Source: Candidatus Saccharimonadota bacterium (GTDB taxonomy: Bacteria > Patescibacteria > Saccharimonadia > Saccharimonadales > UBA4665). From it: a DNA stretch of 7,621 nucleotides. Below are positions 1 through 5,983 of the stretch, piece after piece (position 1 is the stretch's first letter; each line of letters begins with the position of its first letter). The notes under the pieces were generated by a model. The model was given only the letters and a program-made list of their open reading frames with translations, had not been told where the DNA came from and made no database searches. The DNA lies in contig JAGOTO010000014.1 of NCBI GenBank assembly GCA_018061705.1, positions 1 through 7,621 of the forward strand, given 5' to 3'. Both the position numbers and the translations under genes were made by a program.

Positions 1-1
1 A

Positions 2-802
2 TCTGGGGTTGAGATCTCCGAAGGAAATTCCTACAACACCGACACTAAAAAGTCAGCAGCCATCGATCTCAATGCTCTTCAAGTCGATGAATTCGTACAG
101 TGGAACAAGCAGAAGGATATCTCAAGCGAAGATTTCAAAGACTTACTCGGGATCCTTGACGACACGCCAGCGCCCGTAGCTGTGCCCGGAAGTACGCAGC
201 AGCCGGTGCCAGCCGGAGAAGCTCCGGGAATACGCCTGAGCGGGACATCTACGGACAAGGGCGCCAAACTAAGTTGGTCCCTTACTGGACTAACCGCATC
301 TCAGGGCTTTAAGATCGTCCGCGACTCAAAAGACTTAACTCCATCATTCGGTGAAAACAGTTCTCTCTATATCAGCAGTGCTTCCGCTCGAAGCGAAACG
401 TGGCACGATGATACCGGAGGCACTTACTATTATCGAGTATGTATTTACCGCGAAGGGACGTGCTCTAACTACAGTAATGCCGTACAAGTAACCTCGCCAA
501 AGACCGTAAAAGAGCAAATTGTTAGCGGCGGAATCACTTTGACTCTCTCTGGGCAGATCCTGTCTTGGAATCTCAGTACCGGGACAGCACCCCACGGATT
601 CAAAGTTGTATTGAGTACTTCACCTGGCCCTACATACCCCGAGAATAGTTTGCTGTACATCGCGAGTGGTGATCGAAGTGTCGCTTTACCCAACAAGGAG
701 CCTGGTACGTACTATGTTCGCCTGTGCAAGTACACTAATGGCACTCAGGAGCTGGGCTGCGTTGACTATTCGAACCAAGTCGAATATATCGTGGCACCCT
801 AA
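2..802 (+). CDS. FecR-like exported protein with two tandem C-terminal repeats (3' part, 5' end outside window)
   Basis: The reading frame is open from base 2 to the TAA at 800-802, giving 266 visible residues; the start lies to the left of the window. An internal GTG at 182 is not a convincing start because the coding frame continues upstream without a stop. Residues 1-40 (GVEISEGNSY..., then DEFVQWNKQKD) resemble the end of a FecR-type beta domain as found in exported CPR proteins. A Pro/Ala-rich linker follows (about 55-75). Two homologous repeats of about 88 residues come next (about 78-164 and 177-264). Each has LSW-(S/N)-L, GFK-(I/V)-V, a P...EN/S-LYI-(S/A)-S strand, a TYY-(Y/V)-R-(V/L)-C strand and a terminal C..YSN motif. 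The paired cysteines (147/154 and 242/253) suggest disulfides and an extracytoplasmic location. The role is unknown; a cell-surface binding or adhesion protein is inference. The gene converges on the cyo operon and is probably transcribed independently of it. Confidence 0.8.
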   Translation, partial: SGVEISEGNSYNTDTKKSAAIDLNALQVDEFVQWNKQKDISSEDFKDLLGILDDTPAPVAVPGSTQQPVPAGEAPGIRLSGTSTDKGAKLSWSLTGLTASQGFKIVRDSKDLTPSFGENSSLYISSASARSETWHDDTGGTYYYRVCIYREGTCSNYSNAVQVTSPKTVKEQIVSGGITLTLSGQILSWNLSTGTAPHGFKVVLSTSPGPTYPENSLLYIASGDRSVALPNKEPGTYYVRLCKYTNGTQELGCVDYSNQVEYIVAP

Positions 803-872
803 GCTTCCTAGTGACTGGTAGTCATATCAAACCGACTCTACGCGCTCCGATTGGGCAGAGTCAGGAAGCTTA
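800..872. repeat. Fold-back element 1: 10-bp inverted repeat enclosing two hairpins
   Basis: TAAGCTTCCT (800-809) is perfectly complementary to AGGAAGCTTA (863-872). The left arm includes the TAA stop of the plus-strand gene. Inside lie hairpin TGACT/AGTCA (812-816 with 820-824, loop GGT) and hairpin GACTCT/AGAGTC (834-839 with 857-862). The second hairpin continues as GCTC/GGGC (844-847 with 853-856) after a one-sided ACGC bulge and abuts the outer stem with no spacer. The predicted shape is a three-way junction in either strand's RNA. No T-tract follows on either side, so a canonical intrinsic terminator is not supported. It may still act as a 3'-end or bidirectional termination structure between the convergent genes. 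Confidence 0.55.
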
Positions 873-874
873 AG

Positions 875-946
875 GACACCTTACAGATGTATACTCTGCA
901 CCAATACGATTTGGTCATTTTCGGCGGGACCGCTATAGAAGGTGTC
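875..946 (-). repeat. Fold-back element 2: cloverleaf-like 8-bp inverted repeat at the operon's 3' end
   Basis: GACACCTT (875-882) and AAGGTGTC (939-946) are perfectly complementary. Read on the minus strand, the enclosed bases can form three arms. The first is a weak GC-rich arm (933-924). The second is a 5-bp arm with a 6-nt loop (915-911 with 904-900). The third is a 5-bp arm including one G-U pair with a 7-nt loop (899-895 with 887-883), which abuts the closing stem directly. The result has cloverleaf topology but is not a tRNA: there is no T-loop consensus, no D-loop GG and no CCA. The closing stem's 5' strand lies in the last codons of the flippase-like gene. There is no U-tract. Confidence 0.4.
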
Positions 947-1904
947 TGTGGCGGCAAACGGCGAGGGCAATAAGACCCGGAATGATCGGTAGCCAGTAGG
1001 TGACAACCCTAAACGCCAGAGCTATTGCTATGGCGGTCGGGGCGCCAATACCAAATGCGACAAAACCGCCGACTAACCCTGCTTCGACCGCTCCGAGTCC
1101 CCCCGGCGTCGGAACAACCGAGCCGAGGAACACACTCGCAGAATATATAATGAAAAGGGATGAAAACGAAAGTGACACATCAAAGCTATGTGATGCTAGG
1201 AAAAGTATCAACATATTACCCATGGTCAGCGCGAGTAATGCAGCCGCAGCGTAAATGAGTCTCTGCCAACGGCCCTCGTAGCGGGCGTAGCTGGCAAGAA
1301 GGTTTCTCGTGAACCGTATCGTCACCCTTCGGAATGGCTTGACTGCGGAGCACCCAACCACCAGCAGACCGAAACCAAGTAAAATCCACCCCTTATCCTG
1401 CGGCCATGCCGGATGAAATTGACCGCCAGGTGTCATGAGCAATGCTACCGACAGGACCGCCAGATGCATGACAGCACCAATCAGGTTGTTTACGCTAATA
1501 ACCGCAGTAGCTTCGGCGACAGTATGCTGCCTGGCATGCAGGTACAGCCCATGGGCGCCCAGGCTGCCAATACCCGCCGGCACCAGACGATTGACCGCTG
1601 CTGCTGCCAGCTCAACTATCAGAAGCTCCTGCATAGGCACACTCTTGAGAGCCAACATATAATAGGCCATAGCAGCAGCAACAAATGTAGTCGGCATAAT
1701 CACTACTGCGAGCCAAAACCCATCCATAGGAACCGACTTGATGACTTGGATGGCTTGTGCAATCTCCGACTGGCTTCGGAAACCAAGAGTTAATACAAGC
1801 ACCATCGTCAATACGACAGCGATGATGCTATAGTGGCTGGCCCTAGGCCCAATGCTGCTGTCTCGGGTCGCCTTATGTCTGTGAGCGGTGCTAGAGGAGT
1901 ACAT
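933..1904 (-). CDS. Flippase-like / lysylphosphatidylglycerol-synthase TM-region family membrane protein
   Basis: A 323-aa polytopic membrane protein of the LPG-synthase transmembrane region/UPF0104 type (the AglD/YbhN-like group). After a hydrophilic, basic N-terminus (about 1-25), hydrophobic segments cover about 26-41, 62-86, 138-157, 172-187, 217-237, 245-264, 270-298 and 300-316. Family hallmarks are visible: NRLVPAGIGSLGAHG at 105-119 and the C-terminal PTPGGLGAVEAGLVGG at about 265-280, followed by R299 and YWLP. There is no aminoacyl-transferase domain, so lysyl transfer to lipid is not expected; family members are linked to lipid or glycolipid translocation. The ATG lies inside the last codons of cyoE (14-nt overlap), behind only a weak GGTG, so translation probably depends on ribosomes leaving cyoE. 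It is the last gene of the operon, and its substrate and any link to the oxidase are unknown. Confidence 0.82.
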   Translation of the reverse strand: MYSSSTAHRHKATRDSSIGPRASHYSIIAVVLTMVLVLTLGFRSQSEIAQAIQVIKSVPMDGFWLAVVIMPTTFVAAAMAYYMLALKSVPMQELLIVELAAAAVNRLVPAGIGSLGAHGLYLHARQHTVAEATAVISVNNLIGAVMHLAVLSVALLMTPGGQFHPAWPQDKGWILLGFGLLVVGCSAVKPFRRVTIRFTRNLLASYARYEGRWQRLIYAAAALLALTMGNMLILFLASHSFDVSLSFSSLFIIYSASVFLGSVVPTPGGLGAVEAGLVGGFVAFGIGAPTAIAIALAFRVVTYWLPIIPGLIALAVCRHRHLL

Positions 1905-2748
1905 GTGAAAGCACCATCAACGAACAGAATACGAACAATACCGCAAGAGACCTTAGAAATACTTTTTTTGCGACTGCAGTTGTATCGGTCCGCCAATATG
2001 GGCTAAACATGGCAGCCAACCAATACAAGCCTGCAAGAATAGTGCCACAGCCAAACATAAATCCAGCATATCCGTAGTGCGAGATTGCAAAACAGAGCAC
2101 AATGAATGCAACACCGTAGAATCTCATTTCCCAAACCGTTCTTGCCAGACCTTTGACCGCTGGCATAACCGGGACTCCTGCTGCCTTGTAGTCCTCCAGA
2201 CGACGGAGGCTGATCGCATAAAAATGCGGCATCTGCCAGGCAAACATTGCACTAAAAACAAGCAGAGCTCCGAGGTCGAACCTACCAGTTGCGGCAATGT
2301 AACCTGCGAGGGGTGGAGTCGCGCCAGGAAATGCACCAATAAAGGTTGCATATGGGGTGTGTCGTTTTGTGTAGCCATAGAGCAGGGTATAAAGCAGCGC
2401 TCCGCCAAAACCAATAAGCGCTGTTGGTGCATTGGTCAGCCACAAAAGCATCAAGAGTCCCAATGCCAGGAGTGATCCAGCGTAGATCATAGCAATTTTG
2501 ACGGGTATAACACCTCGAACCGATGGACGTTTTCTGGTTCGCGACATACGAACGTCAATATCCCGGTCAAGATAGTTATTGATGACACATGATCCGGCGA
2601 TAATCATAAGCGTACCGACCGCTAGCCCTGTGAGTGCCGACCAGTTTACACTCTCTGGTGAACCAATAAAAAATCCCCCAACTGCAGCAAACACATTCCC
2701 AAAAACGATACCAGGCTTCGCAACATTGATAAAATCCCTAAGCTTCAT
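1891..2748 (-). CDS. cyoE: Heme O synthase (protoheme IX farnesyltransferase)
   Basis: This UbiA-superfamily prenyltransferase of the inner membrane adds farnesyl from farnesyl diphosphate to heme b, giving the heme O that the bo3 oxidase needs. With the start at 2748 the protein is 285 aa, near the usual size, and begins MKLRDFINVAKPGIVFGN, closely matching the CyoE N-terminus. The allylic diphosphate/Mg motif NxxxDxxxD is N57/D61/D65 (NNYLDRDIDVRM, followed by RTRKRP). Further family signatures are YTKRH (126-130), GATPPLAGY (142-150), WQMPHFYAI (171-179) and DYKAAGVPVMP (186-196). About eight to nine hydrophobic segments are present. An alternative ATG seven codons upstream (2769) lacks a ribosome binding site, whereas 2748 follows AGGGGAGG by four bases. 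It lies 76 nt downstream of cyoD and overlaps the flippase-like gene at its 3' end. Confidence 0.95.
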   Translation of the reverse strand: MKLRDFINVAKPGIVFGNVFAAVGGFFIGSPESVNWSALTGLAVGTLMIIAGSCVINNYLDRDIDVRMSRTRKRPSVRGVIPVKIAMIYAGSLLALGLLMLLWLTNAPTALIGFGGALLYTLLYGYTKRHTPYATFIGAFPGATPPLAGYIAATGRFDLGALLVFSAMFAWQMPHFYAISLRRLEDYKAAGVPVMPAVKGLARTVWEMRFYGVAFIVLCFAISHYGYAGFMFGCGTILAGLYWLAAMFSPYWRTDTTAVAKKVFLRSLAVLFVFCSLMVLSHVLL

Positions 2749-2752
2749 TGAA

Positions 2753-2760
2753 CCTCCCCT
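2753..2760 (-). promoter_or_regulatory. Ribosome binding site that fixes the cyoE start
   Basis: AGGGGAGG sits four bases before the ATG at 2748 and inside the frame of the upstream ATG at 2769, arguing for the shorter CyoE. A TATAAT-like hexamer on the minus strand (2786-2781) lies farther upstream in the cyoD-cyoE gap. It has no recognisable -35 partner, so an internal promoter there is only a weak possibility. Confidence 0.7.
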
Positions 2761-2824
2761 TATTGACATCTCGCGGTCGCATTATATCGGCATACTGCGC
2801 CAGTTGGATCATATGAGCGATGTC

Positions 2825-3217
2825 CTACGGTTTGATCGCTTCTTTAGTCTCAATGTACTGGATTGGGTCTTCTGGCATCATGTGGTAGTTGAGGTTCTGC
2901 ATAATCCAGAGCGAACCGAGCACAATACAGAGTACAACCATAACAGTAAAAATCCCTGATATGAGAGTCAGGCGAGCCTTTTTCTCGGCCGACAAGTGGA
3001 GAAAGAACAACGATTGAGTAATTAACTGCACTATGGCCAAAGCTGCGAGTAGCCCTAGAAATACACCTCGGCTAAATATCTCTCCCTGGGTTGATCGATA
3101 TGCCCACGTTACGAGAAATGCTCCGATAGTCAAAGCTACCGCTATCGCAAAACCGGCTCCATAAGCCCTGGTGCTTCCTTCCTTCGGCCGCGGCAATGGA
3201 TCTATGCGCACCTTCAT
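2825..3217 (-). CDS. cyoD: Cytochrome bo3 quinol oxidase subunit IV
   Basis: A 130-aa small membrane subunit of the bo3 oxidase, thought to help assemble or stabilise the CuB/heme core. Three hydrophobic segments are visible (about 19-39, 50-73 and 81-105). The typical CyoD C-terminus GSLWIMQNLNYHMM (about 101-114) is followed by a polar tail of about 16 residues. F-LHLS after the second helix is also characteristic. I place the start at the ATG at 3217, which forms an ATGA overlap with the cyoC stop and has AGGAG seven bases upstream. A longer frame from 3262 would add 15 residues with three serines and two cysteines inside cyoC and has no comparable support. The next gene, cyoE, follows after 76 nt. 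Confidence 0.93.
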   Translation of the reverse strand: MKVRIDPLPRPKEGSTRAYGAGFAIAVALTIGAFLVTWAYRSTQGEIFSRGVFLGLLAALAIVQLITQSLFFLHLSAEKKARLTLISGIFTVMVVLCIVLGSLWIMQNLNYHMMPEDPIQYIETKEAIKP

Positions 3218-3846
3218 CCTGCAACTCCTGCAAGGTAGACTAGTGTAAATATACACACCCAAACAATATCAAGAAAATGCCAAAAGAGCGTAAACATCGT
3301 CAACCTTTGGAGTAAACGATCAGTGACACCTCGACGAGCCATGAATACCACCGTTGCAATCAACCACACGAGTCCGACAACTATGTGGAGCCCATGCGTA
3401 CCGACGAGGCCGAAGTAGCTCGATAAAAATGCACTTTTTGTCCAGCTGTGGCCTTCCTGAACAAGATGGCTGAACTCATAGAGCTCCATGCCAAGAAAAG
3501 TCGCGCCGAGGATACCAGCAAACACAAAATATCGTAAAGCCCACCGGACGTCACCGGCCCGGGCTTTCAACAGGCCCAATCCGCACATCAAGCTGCTGAA
3601 AAGCAGTATGAGTGTTTCAGCAAAAACGTAAGAAAGTTGGGTTATATCTGAGATTGACACTCCGCCCGCTGTGTTGCCACGCAGGACCATAAACGTCGCA
3701 AAAAGACTGGCGAACAATAGACAATCCGTCATAAGATACAACCAAAACCCGAGCTGCATTCTCGAGTCCGTGTCTGGATCAACAGATGCGAGAGAGCCTG
3801 TACCAGTCGGCAAAGGGTCGAGCACATGGTGCGATTGACGACTCAT
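3214..3846 (-). CDS. cyoC: Cytochrome bo3 quinol oxidase subunit III
   Basis: A 210-aa subunit III of a heme-copper oxidase, integral to the cytoplasmic membrane and without metal cofactors. A hydrophilic N-terminus (about 1-30) is followed by five hydrophobic segments (about 32-55, 69-92, 103-124, 139-168 and 183-206), the count expected for CyoC. Family signatures are FWLYLMTDCLLFASLFATF (34-52), GMELYEF in the third helix region (conserved glutamate), LVGTHGLHIVVGLVW (about 147-161) and LFWHFLDIVWVCIF near the C-terminus. The ATG overlaps the cyoB stop as ATGA and follows a perfect AGGAGGT by five bases. The TGA overlaps the cyoD start. Length and motifs are normal for the family. Confidence 0.95.
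   Translation of the reverse strand: MSRQSHHVLDPLPTGTGSLASVDPDTDSRMQLGFWLYLMTDCLLFASLFATFMVLRGNTAGGVSISDITQLSYVFAETLILLFSSLMCGLGLLKARAGDVRWALRYFVFAGILGATFLGMELYEFSHLVQEGHSWTKSAFLSSYFGLVGTHGLHIVVGLVWLIATVVFMARRGVTDRLLQRLTMFTLFWHFLDIVWVCIFTLVYLAGVAG
3225..3229 (-). promoter_or_regulatory. Ribosome binding site that fixes the cyoD start
   Basis: AGGAG lies inside the cyoC coding end, seven bases before the cyoD ATG at 3217. It selects the shorter 130-aa CyoD and the ATGA overlap with cyoC. Confidence 0.75.
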
Positions 3847-5825
3847 TGCTGACCTCCTCTGTGTGCTTCATCGAGGCGTTTAGCCTCAACACCTGTAACG
3901 ATATATTCCGTTTCATTTTCATAGGTTCGATGGATGAGCACGGCGATGATAGCAACGAGGGCACAGCCTGCCAGCCACCAAAGATGCCATATCACTGCGA
4001 AGCCGAAGATAGCCGCGCAGCCGCCAACTACAGCTCCAAGGCCGCTATTTTTGGGAAGCATAAAATCTCGGTACGGCCCTTGATAGAGGGATGCTCCACC
4101 ATTCTTCTCTTCCCACCACGCGTCCCTGGTGTTCACAACAGGTAGACGCGCAAAATTATAGTGCGGCGCCGGGGAAGGCACCGACCATTCAAGCGTTCGA
4201 CCATCCCATGGGTCAGAAGCATCCGTCTGTAATTCCTTGCGTTTCCAAATACTATACGCCAAGCCTGCCACCTGCAGGAAGACTCCGAGCGCAATAATCA
4301 TTACCCCGACTCCAGAAACAACAAAAAGCGATTGCCAACCCAGGCTCGGATCATAGTGGTCAAGGCGACGAGTTGCGCCTAAGAAACCGAGGATATAGAT
4401 TGGTATGAATGTAACCAAGAATCCGAGCACCCAACATGTCGCCGCGGCCTTGCCAAGTCTCTCGTGCAATCGAAATCCGAATATCTTCGGGAACCAGTAA
4501 GTAAGTCCTGCAAAATAACCAAACACAACACCGCTGATAATGGTATTGTGAAAGTGAGCAACAAGAAACAGGCTATTATGAACCTGGAAATCTATCGCCG
4601 GAACAGCGAGCATAACACCGGTGGCGCCCCCGACGATAAAGGTCGTTGCGAATGCCATAAACCACCACATCGGTGCGTCAAAGGCTATCCGGCCTTTATA
4701 CATAGTAAATATCCAGTTAAATACTTTTACACCCGTAGGAACTGCAATAACCATCGTCATTATCCCGAAAAATGCATTAACATTTCCACCAGCTCCCATC
4801 GTGAAGAAGTGATGTGCCCAAACAAGATATGACAAGACCGTTATGGCCATCAGAGCCCAAACCATCGTCTTATAGCCAAAAAGACGCTTCCGACTAAACG
4901 TCGCGACAATCTCGCTATACATACCGAATGCGGGAAGAACCAGTATATAGACTTCGGGGTGTCCCCAGGCCCATATGAGGTTAATGTACATCATCGCATT
5001 ACCACCTAAGTCAGAGGTAAAATAGTGCATCCCCAACGTACGATCAAGCGACAGCATAAATAATGTGGCCGTGAGGATTGGGAAGGCAAATACAACCAGA
5101 ATCATGCTACCCAAAACGCTCCAGGCGAAAATTGGCATTTTCATAAGTGTCATACCCTTAGCGCGTAGCGTAAGGATCGTTACGATGAAATTTATCCCAC
5201 TCAGCAAACTACCAAGCCCAGCTATCTGGATGCTCCACAGCCAATAGTCGACGCCAGGTCCGGGGCTGTAGGCTAGCTCGCTTAGGGGAGGGTAGGCTAG
5301 CCATCCGACAGCACCAAACTCACCATAGATGAGTGACAAGTTGACGAGCACAACGCCTGCAAGATACAGGTAGAAACTCACCGAATTCAAGAGCGGAAAT
5401 GCGACATCTCTACTCCCAAGCATAAGGGGAAGTATAAGGTTGATGATCCCAAACATCAGCCCCATAGCAACAAAAAATATCATGATCGTTCCATGAGCTG
5501 TAAACACTTGTTGGAAATGTTCACCCTGCAAAAATCCGCTGCTATCACCACTTGCGATTGCTTGTTGGAGTTTCATCATCATCGCATCCGCAAAGCCGCG
5601 CAGCAACATAACGCTTGATACAACGATGTACATTATCCCAATTCGTTTTGCGTCTACCGTCGTGAGCCATTCCCGCCAAAGCCAGCTCCATTTTTTGAAA
5701 TACGTCAGCCCAACGATAAGGGCAAGGGCAGCGCTCATGGTCGCAAATTGGCCACCAAACTGAACCCAGCCATTCCAGAAATAGCTCGCGTCAAGACGGC
5801 CGGATAAAAAATCAAGGAGGCTCAT
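3843..5825 (-). CDS. cyoB: Cytochrome bo3 quinol oxidase subunit I (catalytic, proton-pumping)
   Basis: A 660-aa catalytic subunit that oxidises quinol and reduces O2 to water while pumping protons. Numbered from the start, the low-spin heme ligands are H111 and H426 and the high-spin heme ligand is H424 (VAHFHNT). The CuB ligands are H289, H338 and H339, with the cross-linking Y293 in GHPEVY. The D-channel shows D140 (SRDVAFP) and E291, the K-channel K367 (PTGVKVFNW), and the heme propionate region R486/R487. The quinol-site residues known from E. coli CyoB (R71, D75, H98, Q101) are all present here as R76, D80, H103 and Q106, so this is a quinol and not a cytochrome c oxidase. The start has AGGAG seven bases upstream. 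The gene overlaps the small upstream ORF and cyoC by ATGA at either end. The sequence looks fully functional. Confidence 0.98.
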   Translation of the reverse strand: MSLLDFLSGRLDASYFWNGWVQFGGQFATMSAALALIVGLTYFKKWSWLWREWLTTVDAKRIGIMYIVVSSVMLLRGFADAMMMKLQQAIASGDSSGFLQGEHFQQVFTAHGTIMIFFVAMGLMFGIINLILPLMLGSRDVAFPLLNSVSFYLYLAGVVLVNLSLIYGEFGAVGWLAYPPLSELAYSPGPGVDYWLWSIQIAGLGSLLSGINFIVTILTLRAKGMTLMKMPIFAWSVLGSMILVVFAFPILTATLFMLSLDRTLGMHYFTSDLGGNAMMYINLIWAWGHPEVYILVLPAFGMYSEIVATFSRKRLFGYKTMVWALMAITVLSYLVWAHHFFTMGAGGNVNAFFGIMTMVIAVPTGVKVFNWIFTMYKGRIAFDAPMWWFMAFATTFIVGGATGVMLAVPAIDFQVHNSLFLVAHFHNTIISGVVFGYFAGLTYWFPKIFGFRLHERLGKAAATCWVLGFLVTFIPIYILGFLGATRRLDHYDPSLGWQSLFVVSGVGVMIIALGVFLQVAGLAYSIWKRKELQTDASDPWDGRTLEWSVPSPAPHYNFARLPVVNTRDAWWEEKNGGASLYQGPYRDFMLPKNSGLGAVVGGCAAIFGFAVIWHLWWLAGCALVAIIAVLIHRTYENETEYIVTGVEAKRLDEAHRGGQQ

Positions 5826-5983
5826 AGAGACGCTCCTATTTTGGTAGGCATGCGGCTATTCATTGTGGCCGAGGGACCGGCCGAATAACGACCCGTCCGC
5901 CGCCTAGTCGCACTGGTCAATGCGCTATCCCGCTCAGGCGATTTATGCATGTATGGTACTGTCGAACCGGAGAATAGACTCAT
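5822..5983 (-). CDS. Small basic 53-aa protein encoded between cyoA and cyoB, unknown function
   Basis: I do not recognise this protein. The frame starts at an ATG (5983-5981) that overlaps the cyoA TGA as ATGA. It follows GGAG (5992-5989) by five bases and ends at a TGA that overlaps the cyoB ATG, again as ATGA. It therefore fills exactly what would otherwise be a 154-nt gap. The product begins MSLFSGSTVPY, contains a basic RRR cluster (27-29) and ends TKIGASL. It has eight Arg/Lys against two Asp/Glu, many Ser/Thr, no cysteine and no membrane segment. cyoB-cyoC and cyoC-cyoD have the same ATGA arrangement, so the pattern is continuous from cyoA to cyoD only if this ORF is translated. It could be a small accessory or assembly factor, or merely a coupling ORF that delivers ribosomes to cyoB. 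A weak 6-bp hairpin (5909-5924) and a 5-bp GC-rich hairpin (5867-5882) lie within it, so an RNA-level role is the alternative. Confidence 0.55.
   Translation of the reverse strand: MSLFSGSTVPYMHKSPERDSALTSATRRRTGRYSAGPSATMNSRMPTKIGASL

Noticed and set aside
875..946. Possible tRNA gene on the minus strand
   Set aside because: The cloverleaf outline is present, but the T-loop, D-loop and 3' end sequences do not fit a tRNA, and the element overlaps the end of a coding sequence.
1000..1793. Plus-strand open frames opposite the flippase-like gene
   Set aside because: They are antisense shadows of a strongly supported membrane protein and show no domain or membrane pattern of their own.
2749..2769. 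Longer CyoE starting at the ATG at 2769
   Set aside because: There is no ribosome binding site before it, and the strong AGGGGAGG would be coding; the ATG at 2748 matches the family N-terminus.
3218..3262. Longer CyoD starting at 3262
   Set aside because: The extra 15 residues have no family likeness and overlap cyoC; the ATGA overlap and AGGAG at 3217 give a better start.
5823..5979. Treating the cyoA-cyoB interval as a plain untranslated regulatory gap
   Set aside because: The hairpins there are weak (5 and 6 bp), while the full-length open frame with two ATGA junctions and a ribosome site is better explained as a small gene, although not proven.
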